A DNA stretch of 64,000 nucleotides from Cupriavidus basilensis OR16 (GTDB lineage: Bacteria; Pseudomonadota; Gammaproteobacteria; Burkholderiales; Burkholderiaceae): contig NZ_AHJE01000015.1 in assembly GCF_000243095.1 (NCBI RefSeq), forward strand, positions 19,112 through 83,111, in the 5' to 3' direction. A program made the position numbers and the translations under genes. Below, one piece after another: positions 54,315 to 64,000 of this stretch (the stretch's first letter is position 1; each line of letters opens with the position of its first letter). The notes under the pieces were generated by a model, which did not search any database, was not told where the DNA came from, and was given only the letters and a program-made list of their open reading frames with translations.

Positions 54315-56785
54315 TCAGTGGACCTCATGCCCGCGCTCCTGCGGGTTGCCTGCCTGCCCTTGGGCATGCGGCTGCTGCTGCATAGCCACGTGCTGTGCTG
54401 GCTGCGGCTGCGCGGCGTGCTGTTGCTGGCGCTGCAACTCCTGCTGCCGGCGCTGCTGTTCCTGCTGCTGGCGCTGCTGGTCTTGCTGCTGGCGTTGCTG
54501 CTCCTGCTGCTGGCGCTGCTGGTCTTGCTGCTGGCGCTGCATGACCTGTTGCTGGCGCTGTTGCTCCTGTTGCTGCTGTTGCTGGCGTTGCTGCTCCTGT
54601 TGCTGGCGCTGCATGTCTTGCTGGCGGCGGGCCTGCTCTTGCTGCTGACGCTGCATATCCTGCTGCTGGCGCTGCATGGCTTGCTGTTGCTGCATCGCGC
54701 CTGCTGGGCCCGCTGCTGGTCTCCCATCTGCCGCTGCTGCTGGCGCTGCATGTCCTGCTGCTGTTGCTGCGCCTGCTGGGCCCGCTGTTGGGTCCCCCAG
54801 TTGCCGTTCTTGCTGCTGGCGGGCCAGACCCTGCTTGCCCGCTGCTGGTCCCCCAGTTGCCGTTCTTGCTGCTGGCGGGCCAGACCCTGCTGGTCGGTCT
54901 GCTGCGCTGCGGCCCGCTGCTCGGCCTGGCGTTGCTGGAACTGCTGGGCCTGCTGCGCTTGTTGAGCCTGCTGGAGTTGCGCGGCCGGTTGGCCGATTTG
55001 CGGCGGCATGCCGCGCGCCTGGTCCGGACGCGTGGTCCAGCCGCGCGTACGCGGATCGCCGCCCGGTACGGGCATCTGGCCACCGTGCTCGGCGCCAACC
55101 AATCCTTGCGGCGTGGGCGCGCGAACTCCGCCATCGGCACGTTGTGGACCGAAGGCAGAATTTCCGCCGCCAGGAGCCCCCGGTGTCACCGGCCCCCCGC
55201 GCATCTGGCCCGATCCATTGCGGCCATGAAATTCCGGCGCCGCCTGGCTCAGCCGGACCGGCGCGGGAGCCGCCTGGTTCCCGCCTGGGGCGTTGCCGCC
55301 GCCACGCCATGCCGGCCCGGCGCCGGGCACGGTGCCGCCAGCACGGGCAAAACGCTGTGCCAGTTCATCGCTGGCCGGGCGGCCCGGAGCGCGGGCCGCG
55401 ATGGCCGGACGCGCGAAGCCCTGCATCACTTCGGCCGGAGCCGGTCGCGCGGGTGCCGCACCATGCAAGCTGGCCTTGACCGGCGCCAGCGGCGGTGCGC
55501 CGTTGGCCTCGCCCCGGGGCAAGTTGCGCCATACCGCATTGTGCGCGCCGGGCGGCACGCGCTGGCCCTGCACGAAGGCGCGCGCCGGCATGCCGGTGAT
55601 CGCTCCCGGCACATCCCGGTTGATGTACGTGTTCCGGATATGGTTATTGATCACCTCGTTGTTGACGGTGAAGTGGTTGATGCGATTGACATAAGCCGGG
55701 CTGGCGCCATAGACCGGGCGATAAGCCTCGCGCGGGCCTAGCGGATACCACGCTACGCCCGGGCCATTGCCTCGGTCGTGGTCATGGTCGCGGTCGCGCC
55801 AGTGGCCTCCATCGATGAATCCCACCAGCGCGGGGGCGTAGACCGGCTGCACCGACCTCGGGCCTGGCATCCAGCCCCAACGGTTGCCGATGCGGGCCCA
55901 GCGGCCATAGTGGGACGGGGCGAAGCCCCAGGGCGCATCGTCGCACCAGCTCCATCCCCACGGCGCCACCCAGGCCCAGTAGCCGGCGCTATAAGGCGCC
56001 CAGTCCGCGGCCACCACGCGCGGGAACCATACCGCGCCATAGCCGGGGTCTTCCTGCCAGTCGCCATAGTCGTCCAGCGCGGCATAGCCTGTCATCTCGG
56101 GCGCTATATAGCGGGCCGACGGCGAGCGGTCCTCCCGCGCGTCCCGCGCCATTGTCCAGCGGTCGAACCCATCCAAGGGGGGATTAGTGGCGCTGCCAGC
56201 CTCGGCCAGGTCGGTGCCGGCAAAGCGCAGTTGATCGCCGCGCCGCATTTCCAGCGAGCGATTGTCACCGTACACCACGGCGTGACCGTGGCGCATGGTG
56301 ACCACCGTGTTGCTGCCGTCGGGTGCCACGTCCAGGCGATAGTCGCCGGGCTCGCTCGGCACAAAAGCCAGGTTGGGCGTATCAACCTCGACCGGCTGGT
56401 CCGGCGGCAGCGCACGCACACGCAGTTGCAGCGTGCCCTGGGTCAGCTTGACCTGGGTCGCGCTGTCGTCGAGGTTGAGTACCGTCACGGCGGTGCCGCT
56501 GCCCAGCCGGATAGCGGTAGAGCCAGCGTGCAGTTCGGCCCGGCCGTCGTTGTCGACCCAGAGGCGGTCGCCGGTGGTGATGGGCCGATTCAGCGTGGCC
56601 CGCGCCCAGTCGTCGGAACCCGCCGGGGCAAAACTCAGGTTGCCGGCGGCATCGGTCAAGGTGGCAATACGCACGGAGGGATCGACGGACTGCGCCAGCG
56701 CCGGCAGTTGCCAAGTGACGAAAACGAGACTGGCGGCCAAAAGCACGGCGCGGGCACGGGGGCCAAGCCTGCGGTCAGGAAACAT
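54315..56785 (-). pseudogene. FecR/DUF6600-type envelope protein with Gln-rich tail, frame disturbed
   Basis: Exported protein of about 820 aa. A signal peptide covers residues 1-31. A FecR-like beta domain follows (GDRLWVDNDGRAELHAGST, VTVLNLDDSATQVKL, MRHGHAVVYGD). Then comes a Trp/Tyr/Pro-rich DUF6600-like region (YGDWQEDPGYGAVWFP, GYWAWVAPWGWSW, GRWARIGNRWGWMPGP). The last third is low complexity, Pro/Ala/Gly then almost pure Gln/Arg (MQRQQQ, DQQRQQQEQQ). The Gln frame is lost at a 56-bp out-of-frame duplication (54791-54891) and at a missing base near 54706. One net base restores the ending QERGHEVH. Function unknown; probably a surface or periplasmic structural protein. Confidence 0.75.
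54791..54891. repeat. 56-bp tandem duplication in the Gln-rich tail
   Basis: The segment 54791-54846 repeats from 54847, with at least 45 bases identical. Fifty-six is not a multiple of three; a one-base length difference just outside partly compensates. Confidence 0.85.
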
Positions 56786-57080
56786 GGGGATACCTCTAGA
56801 TCGGAATAGGCGCGCGGATCAAGACCTGCCGCCCCTGTTGTCACCATACTTCCGATAACGCCGGGCCGCCGGACTGGCGCACCTGACTTTGTAAGTACAT
56901 ATTTCCCCGATTTCCCTGCCGCGACTGGGTCGGTAAGACACAATCCGGCCGCGCGCCGCGCGCCGTGGCCCCCGGCGCGCGCGGGAGCCACGGCGGGCAG
57001 GCGCGCTCAGGACAAAGCTGGAAACAATTGCGCAACGGCGCCGGCCGCCGGCGCGAGGGGAAAGGCACGGCCGGCCCGGC

Positions 57081-58433
57081 TTAGCGAGCGGCGGACTGCT
57101 GCAGGAACTCGGTGAACTTGTCGGCGGACATGGGCCTGCCATACAGGTAGCCCTGCACCTCGTGGCAGCCGTTCTCGGCAAGGAAATCCCGCTGCTCGAC
57201 GGTTTCCACGCCCTCCGCCACCACGCCGATGCCCAGGCTGCCGCCAACATTCACCATGGCGCGTACGATGGCGGCGTCCACGGGACTCTGCGTGACATTG
57301 CGGATAAACGACTGGTCGATCTTGATGCGGTCCACGGGAAAGGACTTGAGGAAGCTGAGCGAGGCGTAGCCGGTGCCAAAATCGTCGCAGGTCAGGGTCA
57401 CGCCGTCGCGCCGCAGGGTCTGCAACTGCCCGGAGAACTCGTCACCCTGCTGCAAGGCGATGGTCTCGGTGATCTCCAGCTCCAGCCGCTCCGGCGCCAG
57501 TGCCAGCTCGCGCAGCACGTGCCGGACCTCGGTCAGCAGCCGGCTCTCGCTGAGCTGCGCGGCAAACAGGTTGATGGCTACCCGCGGCGCGTCGGCAAAC
57601 CCTAGCGACCACATGCGCGCTTGGGCGCAGGCGGTATGCAGCAGCCAGACACCGACATCCGCCGCCACGCTGCTGGCGGCCAGCGCATCGATGAAGCTGG
57701 CCGGCGTCAGCAGGCCCTGGGTGGGATGGCGCCAGCGCATCAGCGCTTCAGCGCCAACCACGCGCCCGTCGCGCAGGTCGATCTGGGGCTGGTACAGCAG
57801 CTCGAACTGGCGCTGCGCGTAGGCGTCGCGCAGCGCTTGCACCAGCGACAAGCGGGTCGTCACGTCGGTGCGCATCTGCGGCTTGAAGAAGCGAATGGTA
57901 CGGCCGCCGTCGCGCTTGGCCCGGCCTAGAGCCAGGCTGGCCGAGGCCAGGGCATCGGAGGCATTGTCGCCGCCGGCCGGCATCACGCAGGCGCCCAGGC
58001 TGGCCAGCACGTGATGGCGGCGGTTGCCGTACTCGTGCGGCTCGGTCTGCAGCGAAAGGATGGCGGCGGCGACGTGGCGCACCAGGGTGGGATCGGCGAT
58101 GGAAGGCAGCAGGACGGCGAACTCATCGCCGCCGACACGCCCCAGGATGGCGTCGCGCGGCGAGGCGTCGCGCAGGCGGCGGGCCACCCGGCGCAGGATC
58201 TCATCGCCTTCGGCGTGGCCATGCATGTCGTTGAACGCGCGGAAATCGTCGATGCCGAGCAGCAATAGCGCGCAGCGCGGGGAAGCCTCCGTGCGCAGGC
58301 GGTCCTCCAGCGTGTTCAAGAATGCCTGGCGCGACGCTACGCCCGTCAGCGGATCGACATCCGCGTTTGGCGGGGCGCCGGCCTTCGCCTCTGACCTGGC
58401 CACCATGCCTGCCCTGTTTGTGATTATCGACAT
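57081..58433 (-). CDS. GGDEF-EAL cyclic-di-GMP protein
   Basis: Cytoplasmic protein of 450 aa from the ATG at 58433. GGDEF domain (about residues 25-185) with the intact active site GRVGGDEFAVLL. EAL domain (about 205-445) with intact GAEALMRW, ITET, DDFGTGYASL, KIDQSFI and AEGVET motifs, so phosphodiesterase activity is expected. There is no sensor domain. It is divergent from wspA, where it can counter or add to Wsp-driven cyclic-di-GMP. The 295 bp between it and the FecR-type gene hold no gene that I can see. Confidence 0.92.
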   Translation of the reverse strand: MSIITNRAGMVARSEAKAGAPPNADVDPLTGVASRQAFLNTLEDRLRTEASPRCALLLLGIDDFRAFNDMHGHAEGDEILRRVARRLRDASPRDAILGRVGGDEFAVLLPSIADPTLVRHVAAAILSLQTEPHEYGNRRHHVLASLGACVMPAGGDNASDALASASLALGRAKRDGGRTIRFFKPQMRTDVTTRLSLVQALRDAYAQRQFELLYQPQIDLRDGRVVGAEALMRWRHPTQGLLTPASFIDALAASSVAADVGVWLLHTACAQARMWSLGFADAPRVAINLFAAQLSESRLLTEVRHVLRELALAPERLELEITETIALQQGDEFSGQLQTLRRDGVTLTCDDFGTGYASLSFLKSFPVDRIKIDQSFIRNVTQSPVDAAIVRAMVNVGGSLGIGVVAEGVETVEQRDFLAENGCHEVQGYLYGRPMSADKFTEFLQQSAAR

Positions 58434-58696
58434 CGGTCCGATCTGTCTATTTGGCAAGTGTGACTAAAACCAGGAAAAAATCAAGACAAGTTAAACGATA
58501 TGTTGCGGCAGTATGTTGCAACGCGGGGAATACTATTACCTTCCGCGGGCGCCATTGAAATGGCCGGAACCTTACAGTACCCTACGCGGCTATAAACTGG
58601 CCGCTCACGCCCGGCCCGCGCCCACGCGCCAATTCCGCCGCGCCCGGCCGGTCAAGAAGCGCCCACCGACAAGAATAAGCAACGGGAAACCGCACC

Positions 58697-60313
58697 GTGA
58701 CTCACTGGACCATCCGCACGCGCATTTTGGCAAGTTTTGCCTTCATCCTGGCAGTCATTTTACTCACGGCGGTGGTCGCCTATGACCGCCAGTCGGCCAT
58801 CCAGACCCATGCGAATGCGCTGCGCGAAGATGCACTCCCGGGACTCTACTACAGCACCGCGATGCGCGGCGCGTGGGGTGAAACCTATGTGCTGGCCTGG
58901 CAGAACGTGACCGCGGCCAATGACGCCGAGCGCCGGCAGTACGCCGAGGCCAACGTGGCCTTGCACAAGCGGCTGGACGGCCTGGAGGCAAAGTACGCCG
59001 ATTCGATCCGGCGCGCCGACGATCGCGAGCGCTTCGAGAAGTACCGGGAATTGCGCCGGCAATATAACGACATCTCGGCGTCGCTGTTCGCGGCGACCGG
59101 CGCGGAGGCCGCCGCCGCCGAGGCCAAGCTGCGCGGGCCGATCCACGCCGCCTGGAACGATGGCCGCGCGGCCCTGCAAATAATGTTGGAGGATAACAAC
59201 AAAGTGGCCGAGGACGGCGCCGCCAGCATCAACCAGGCGGTGCAAACGGCCAAGATCAGCATCGAGGTTTCGCTGATTGCCGCCCTCCTGGAGTCGCTGG
59301 TGGCCGGCTACCTGCTGTTCCGCTCCATTACGGTGCCGATGCGCTCGATCGTCCAGCAACTCGGCAACATGCGCGGCGGCGACTTCCGGCAGCGCCTGTC
59401 GCTGAACCGCAAGGATGAATTCCTGGAAGTCGAGCAGGGCTTCAACCAGATGACCGGCGACCTCACCACGCTGGTCGGGCAAGCCCAGCGCTCGGCCATC
59501 CAGGTCACCACCTCGGTCAACGAGATCGCCGCCACCGCGCGCCAGCAGCAGGCCACCGCCACCGAAACCGCGGCCACCACCACCGAGATCGGCGCCACCT
59601 CGCGCGAGATCTCCGCCACCTCGCGCGACCTGGTCCGGACCATGACCGAAGTCTCCGGCGCCGCCGAGCAGACCGCGGGCCTGGCCGGCACCGGCCAGGC
59701 AAGCTTGTCGCGCATGGAAGCCACCATGCACCACGTGATGGAGGCCGCCGGCTCGGTCAATGCCAAGCTGGCCACCCTCAACGAGAAAGCAGGCAACATC
59801 AACCAGGTGGTCACCACCATCGCCAAGGTGGCGGACCAGACCAACCTGCTGTCGCTCAATGCCGCCATCGAAGCCGAGAAGGCGGGCGAGTACGGCCGTG
59901 GCTTCTCGGTGGTCGCAACCGAGATCCGCCGCCTGGCCGACCAGACCGCGGTGGCCACCTACGACATCGAGCAGATGGTGCGCGAGATCCAGTCGGCCGT
60001 GGCGGCGGGCGTGATGGGCATGGACAAGTTCTCCGAGGAAGTGCGGCGCGGCATGTCGGAGGTGACCCAGGTGGGCGACCAGCTCTCCCAGATCATCGGC
60101 CAGGTGCAGACGCTTGCGCCACGCGTGCAGATGGTCAACGAGGGCATGCAAGCCCAGGCCGGCGGCGCGGAACAGATCAACCAGGCCCTGATGCAGTTGT
60201 CCGAGGCCGCCCAGCAGACCGTGGAATCCCTGCGCCAGTCCAGCCAGGCGATCGACGAGCTGACGCTGGTCGCCAACGACCTGCGCACCGGCGTGTCGCG
60301 CTTCAAGGTTTGA
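58697..60313 (+). CDS. wspA: WspA-type methyl-accepting chemoreceptor
   Basis: Surface-sensing receptor of 538 aa. TM1 at residues 10-29, a periplasmic four-helix domain (about 30-190), TM2 at about 195-212, HAMP, then the signalling hairpin [22 protein letters not shown] and the WspA-like Glu/Thr-rich adaptation helix. The start is a GTG. First gene of a wspABCDE run in canonical order. Known Wsp systems phosphorylate WspR to make cyclic-di-GMP on surface contact; wspF and wspR would lie beyond the right edge. Confidence 0.93.
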   Translation: MTHWTIRTRILASFAFILAVILLTAVVAYDRQSAIQTHANALREDALPGLYYSTAMRGAWGETYVLAWQNVTAANDAERRQYAEANVALHKRLDGLEAKYADSIRRADDRERFEKYRELRRQYNDISASLFAATGAEAAAAEAKLRGPIHAAWNDGRAALQIMLEDNNKVAEDGAASINQAVQTAKISIEVSLIAALLESLVAGYLLFRSITVPMRSIVQQLGNMRGGDFRQRLSLNRKDEFLEVEQGFNQMTGDLTTLVGQAQRSAIQVTTSVNEIAATARQQQATATETAATTTEIGATSREISATSRDLVRTMTEVSGAAEQTAGLAGTGQASLSRMEATMHHVMEAAGSVNAKLATLNEKAGNINQVVTTIAKVADQTNLLSLNAAIEAEKAGEYGRGFSVVATEIRRLADQTAVATYDIEQMVREIQSAVAAGVMGMDKFSEEVRRGMSEVTQVGDQLSQIIGQVQTLAPRVQMVNEGMQAQAGGAEQINQALMQLSEAAQQTVESLRQSSQAIDELTLVANDLRTGVSRFKV

Positions 60314-60338
60314 GCGCGCCGGGCACCCACGCCACACC

Positions 60339-60821
60339 ATGAAACTCTTCCTGCTCTTTCGCATCGGATCCGACCACTACGCGCTGGACGCGAACGAGAT
60401 CGTCGAAGTGCTGCCGCTGACCACGCTCAAGCACCTGCCCGAGGCGCCCGCCTGGGTCAGCGGACTGCTGGCGCGTGACGGCCAGGTGGTGCCGGTCATC
60501 GACGTCAATGCGCTGGCCATCGGCACGCCGGTCGCCAGCCGGACCAGCACACGCACCGTACTGGTGCATTACCGCCGGCATGCGGAGGCGCCCGCGCGCC
60601 TGCTCGGGCTGCGGCTGGAGTACGCCACCGAGACGCTGCGCTGCGAGCCCGCCGAATTCGTCGACAGCGGCGTGGACGCCGCCCCGGCCCGCTACTTGGG
60701 GCCAGTGCGCAGCGGCAGCCAGGGGCTGGTGCAGTGGATCAAGATCGAGGCCCTGCTGCCCGACGACGTGCACGCAAAGCTGTTTCCCGATCTGCCGGCG
60801 GCCAAGGCCATGACCACATGA
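60339..60821 (+). CDS. wspB: WspB, CheW-like coupling protein
   Basis: CheW-domain adaptor of 160 aa linking WspA to WspE. Visible are LFRIGSDHYALDANEIVEVLPL at the start, VSGLLARDGQVVPVIDVNAL (about 40) and LVHYRR. It starts 25 bp after wspA, and its stop overlaps the wspC start (ATGA). Confidence 0.92.
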   Translation: MKLFLLFRIGSDHYALDANEIVEVLPLTTLKHLPEAPAWVSGLLARDGQVVPVIDVNALAIGTPVASRTSTRTVLVHYRRHAEAPARLLGLRLEYATETLRCEPAEFVDSGVDAAPARYLGPVRSGSQGLVQWIKIEALLPDDVHAKLFPDLPAAKAMTT

Positions 60822-62123
60822 CCTCCGCCGCCCATATCGAAGCGCTGCTCAAGGAACGCATCGGCCTGGACGCCGCCACCGTCGGACCTGGCATGGTCGA
60901 GCGCGCGGTGCGCGAGCGCCTGGCAGCCGCCGCGGCGCCCGACCATCACGCCTACTGGAACCTGCTGCACTCGCACCCGGACGAGCTGCAGTCGCTGATC
61001 GAAGCCGTGGTGGTCCCCGAGACCTGGTTCTTCCGCCATCGCGAGGCGCTGCTGGCGCTCGGCCGCTTTGCCGCCATGCGGGTCTTCGGCAATGATCGCG
61101 CACCGGACGGCGGCGCACCATTGCGCATCCTCAGCGCGCCCTGCTCGACCGGAGAAGAGCCCTATTCGATCGCCATGGCACTGCTCGACGCCGGCGTGCC
61201 AGAGCACCGCTTCCAGGTCGATGCCGTGGACGTCAGCGCCCGCTCGCTGGAGCGTGCGCGCATCGCGCAATACGGCACCAACTCCTTCCGGGGCACTCCG
61301 CTGGATTTCCGCGACCGGCATTTCACCGCCTGCGCGGGTGGCTATGCGCTCAAGGCCAACGTGCGCGGCAAGGTGCGGCTTGTGCACGGCAACCTGCTCG
61401 ACCCGGGGCTGATGGCCAATGAGCCGCCCTACCACTTTGTGTTCTGCCGCAACCTCCTGATCTATTTCGATCCGCCGACCCAGCGCCGTTCGCTCAAGAT
61501 GCTGGAACGGCTGAGCCGGCCGGATGCCACGCTCTTTGTCGGCCCCGCCGAGGCCAGCCTGCTCACGCGGCACGGCTTTGTCTCGGCTGGCGTGCCGCTC
61601 GCCTTTGCCTTCACCCGGCGCAGCGCGCACCACGCAGGCGGCGACGATCCGGCCATGCCGCTCTACCCAGCGCAGCCAGCGCACCCGATGCACGTGAGCG
61701 CGCCGGCCGGAGCCGCCCCGCGCCAGTGGCCGCAGCCACCGAGGCCGCCGGCCGCACGCGGCCAGGCGCGCCCAGCCGGCGTGCTGGCGCCCTTCGCACC
61801 GCCGCCTGCCGCCCCCGCGACCGACAAGGCGGCCGAGCGGGCCAAGGCCAGCGCCAACGCACTGTCCGGGATCTCCCGGCTCGCCGATCGGGGCGAACTG
61901 GCCGCCGCGGTAACGGCCTGCGTGGCGCACCTGGATGCGCAGGGCCCGTCGGCTGCCGGCTACTGCCTGCTGGGCGTGCTCTACGACGCCACCGGCCGCC
62001 CCTGCGACGCGCGCGAGGCCTATCGCCGCGCGCTGTACCCTCGACCCGGCTCACCAGGAGGCGCTCTACCATATGGCCGCCATCCTGGAAGCGCAAGGCG
62101 ACGGCGCGGCCGCGGCCCGCTGA
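60818..62123 (+). pseudogene. wspC: WspC, CheR-type methyltransferase with TPR, frameshifted near the end
   Basis: Receptor glutamate methyltransferase using SAM. VVPETWFFRHREAL (about residue 67), the SAM pocket LRILSAPCSTGEEPYSIAMAL (about 103-123), DVSARSLERA and FVFCRNLLIYFD (about 208) are all present. A Pro/Ala linker leads to C-terminal TPR helices. In the TPR part one extra C at 62038-62040 shifts the frame; without it the protein ends normally (LDPAHQEALYHMAAILEAQG) at 62123, 434 aa. As written the frame runs on into wspD. Confidence 0.85.
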
Positions 62124-62156
62124 GAAACCGTGCACAACGCAAGACCCCGATCCGCC

Positions 62157-62914
62157 ATGGCTGAGCCCGCATCGCATCCCCCGGCCCCGCGCCTGGCCTG
62201 CCGCTGGGCACGGGCACTGCCCCTGGCACGGTCGCCATCGACGATTGCTGGCGCCGCATCGGCGTGCTGGGAGATGGCAGTTGCCCGCTGCTGGCCACGC
62301 ACATCCATTGCCGCAACTGCCCAACCTATTCGCGCGCGGCGCTCACGCTGCTCGACAACCTGCCCACCGGCGAAGTCAGCCTGCCGGATGGTCACGCCGT
62401 TCAGGCCAATGCGGCCGCGCGCGGGCCCGCCATGTCATACCTGGTGTTCCGCATCGGCGACGAATGGCTGGCGCTGCCCGCGGGCGCGCTGGCGCTGGTC
62501 ACCGCGCCCTGCCCCGTGCACTCGCTGCCGCACCGCCGCCACGCCGCGGTGCTTGGCTTGGCCAGCGTGCGCGGCAACCTGCTGGTATGCATCTCGCTGG
62601 CACGGCTGCTCGGGCAGGACCCTGCCGCCGCCGCATCCAACGCCACACTCAACGCCGCCGCCAATGCCAAGGGCAGCGCCGGGCATGGCGCCCGCCTGCT
62701 GGTGCTGGGCCAGGGCCGCACCGCCATCGCGCTGCCGGTGGATGAGGTCACCGGCATCGAACGGGTCGCCGAAGCCGACCTGCTGCCTTTGCCGACCACC
62801 TTGTCGCGCGCCTCGGCACACTACACCCGAGCCCTCTTGAAAAGCGGCGCACGCACGGTAGGCTTGCTCGACCCGGCCCTGCTGCAACAAGCCTTGAAGC
62901 GGAGCCTGGCATGA
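62157..62914 (+). pseudogene. wspD: WspD, CheW-like protein, frameshift near the start
   Basis: Second CheW-type adaptor. The diagnostic N-terminal block DDCWRRIGVLGDGSCPLLATH is present but out of frame with the only reasonable start (ATG 62157, MAEPASHP); a stop at 62162-62164 lies upstream in the conserved frame. One base is missing somewhere in 62165-62225. The CheW core follows: YLVFRIGDEWLALPAGALAL, ASVRGNLLVCISLARLLG and ALPVDEVTGIERV. A shorter product could start at ATG 62264. The end overlaps wspE by 4 bp. Confidence 0.8.
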
Positions 62915-64000
62915 ACCCCGATCAGTTGCGCGACGCCTCCCTGCTTGAGCTGTTCGCGCTGGAAGCGCAATCGCAGGCCGAAATCCTCAATACCGGCCTG
63001 CTGGCGCTGGAGCGCGATCCCGCCGCGGCCGAGCAGCTCGAGGCGTGCATGCGCGCCGCCCATTCGCTCAAGGGCGCCGCGCGCATCGTCGGCCTGGATG
63101 GCGGCGTGCGCGTGGCCCACGTGATGGAAGACTGCCTGGTGGCCGCCCAACGCGGCGAGCTGCTGCTGCGGCCGGTGCATATCGACACCCTGCTGCATGG
63201 CACCGACCTGCTGCTGCGCCTGGGCAGCCCGCCCGGCGGCGACCTGGACTGGGCCGACCAGGCCGGCAAGGCCGAGGTCGATGCGCTGGTGCTCCGCATG
63301 GGCGCGCTGCTGGCCGGCGAGGAGGTGGAATCCGACAACTGGGCCGTGGGTCACGCCCCATCGGCGGCGCCGCCAGGCAACGCACCGCAGACCGCACCAG
63401 AGGCCGCGGCGACAGACACCATCGCCCCTGCGCCACCCGAAGGCCCCGCGGCCGGCGCGGTCCTTGGTGCCGGCGTGGCCACGGCACCGGCCACGTTCCC
63501 GCCCGGCGAAGCACCCCGCCAGCCGGAAGTCCAGGAGCGCATGCTGCGCGTCAGCGCCGATACGCTCGACCAGTTGCTGGCGCTGTCCGGCGCGGCGATG
63601 GTGGAGACGCACTGGCTCAAGCCTTCGGCGGCGCCTTGCAGCAAACCCGGCGCGTACAGATGCGCGCCCTGCAGGCGCTCGACGCCCTGCAGGTAACGCT
63701 CGCGGCCAGCGCGGCCGATCCCGCCGCCCACGCCGCGCTGGGCGAAGCGCAGCGCCTGTTGGCCGAAAGCCACCAGCAGCTCTCGCAACGGGTCTCGGAA
63801 CTGGAGCAGTATGACCACCGCACCGGCCAGCTTTCCCGCACCAGCTCTATGACCGGGCGCTGGCCAGCCGCATGCGGCCCCTCGCCGACGGCCTCACCGG
63901 CTACTCGCGCATGGTGCGCGACCTGGGGCGCTCGCTGGGCAAGGCAGTGCACCTCGAACTGGTCGGCGAGAGCACCAAGGTCGACCGCGACATCCTGGAG
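62911..64000 (+). pseudogene. wspE: WspE, hybrid CheA-type kinase, partial and frameshifted twice
   Basis: Start of the Wsp histidine kinase. The Hpt domain carries the phosphorylated His in RAAHSLKGAARIVGL (about residue 50). A Pro/Ala linker and the dimerisation region follow. The frame slips near 63622 (LKP then FGGALQQTRRVQMRAL) and again near 63838 (before HQLYDRALASRMRPLADG), each mended by one added base. Kinase, CheW and receiver domains lie beyond the right edge. Confidence 0.82.

Noticed and set aside
54318..54965. Leu- or Cys/Trp-rich open frames opposite the Gln-rich tail, which look like a membrane protein
   Set aside because: They are the complement of CAG-rich repeats. The CTG runs give poly-Leu artificially, and no start signal is present.
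1..64000. tRNA, rRNA, integrase or transposase genes marking a mobile island
   Set aside because: None recognised on either strand. Deletion scars and repeats exist, but nothing shows an inserted element.

Overview
The window is GC-rich DNA (coding third positions mostly G or C) with the gene style of a beta-proteobacterium of the Cupriavidus/Ralstonia group. The evidence is two Bug-type periplasmic solute receptors, trimeric porin, DUF1484-like, GFA-type and HpcH/HpaI genes, a Wsp chemosensory locus, and Burkholderiaceae-style LysR/IclR regulation. The mix of niche catabolism, transport, resistance and signalling looks like an accessory or second replicon, but that is inference. I see no rRNA, tRNA, CRISPR array, transposase or phage gene.

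Layout. 1-1.6 kb: class D and class A beta-lactamase genes in tandem on the minus strand, with a recognisable promoter. 1.7-7 kb: an unrecognised 559-aa protein, a secreted metallophosphoesterase overlapping a di-haem cytochrome peroxidase (MauG-like), and a lipoprotein. 7-13.8 kb: a catabolic island of LysR regulator, then porin, Bug receptor, acyl-CoA synthetase (frameshifted) and enoyl-CoA-hydratase-like gene in one operon, with a divergent nitronate-monooxygenase-like gene. 13.8-18.2 kb: a damaged MFS gene, a GST, a candidate small RNA with a strong terminator, and a deletion scar joining a headless LysR gene to the tail of a glyoxalase gene, followed by a fumarylacetoacetate-hydrolase-family gene. 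18.4-21.6 kb: aldolase, tartronate semialdehyde reductase and glycerate kinase behind a strong promoter and palindromic operator. They would take a sugar-diacid-derived keto acid to 2-phosphoglycerate. 21.7-27.5 kb: DUF1484-like gene, MarR/DHA2 efflux pair, alpha/beta hydrolase, GFA protein, lipoprotein, and a DMT transporter with a His-rich tail.

27.6-39.9 kb is a signalling block: HD-GYP response regulator plus hybrid kinase (two frameshifts), a second hybrid kinase with a FixJ-like regulator, an unknown small protein behind twin palindromes, an AT-rich intergenic island and a chemoreceptor. 40.2-46.1 kb holds a three-gene overlapping operon (aromatic-amino-acid-decarboxylase-like, ATP-grasp, unusual fold-type-I PLP protein) with a divergent DHA2 exporter. 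This is the best candidate for an undescribed pathway. A perfect 40-bp inverted repeat follows. 46.3-54.3 kb: Bug receptor, SDR with a G9 tract, IclR regulator, and a complete livHMGFK ABC importer. 54.3-64 kb: a FecR/DUF6600-type envelope protein with a Gln-rich tail, a GGDEF-EAL protein, and the wspABCDE cluster running off the right edge.

About ten genes carry frame disruptions. Most are single-base, and five fall in or near wspC-wspE and the hybrid kinase. Either the assembly has residual indel errors or several loci are decaying. I label these genes pseudogene but note that correction of one base restores each.
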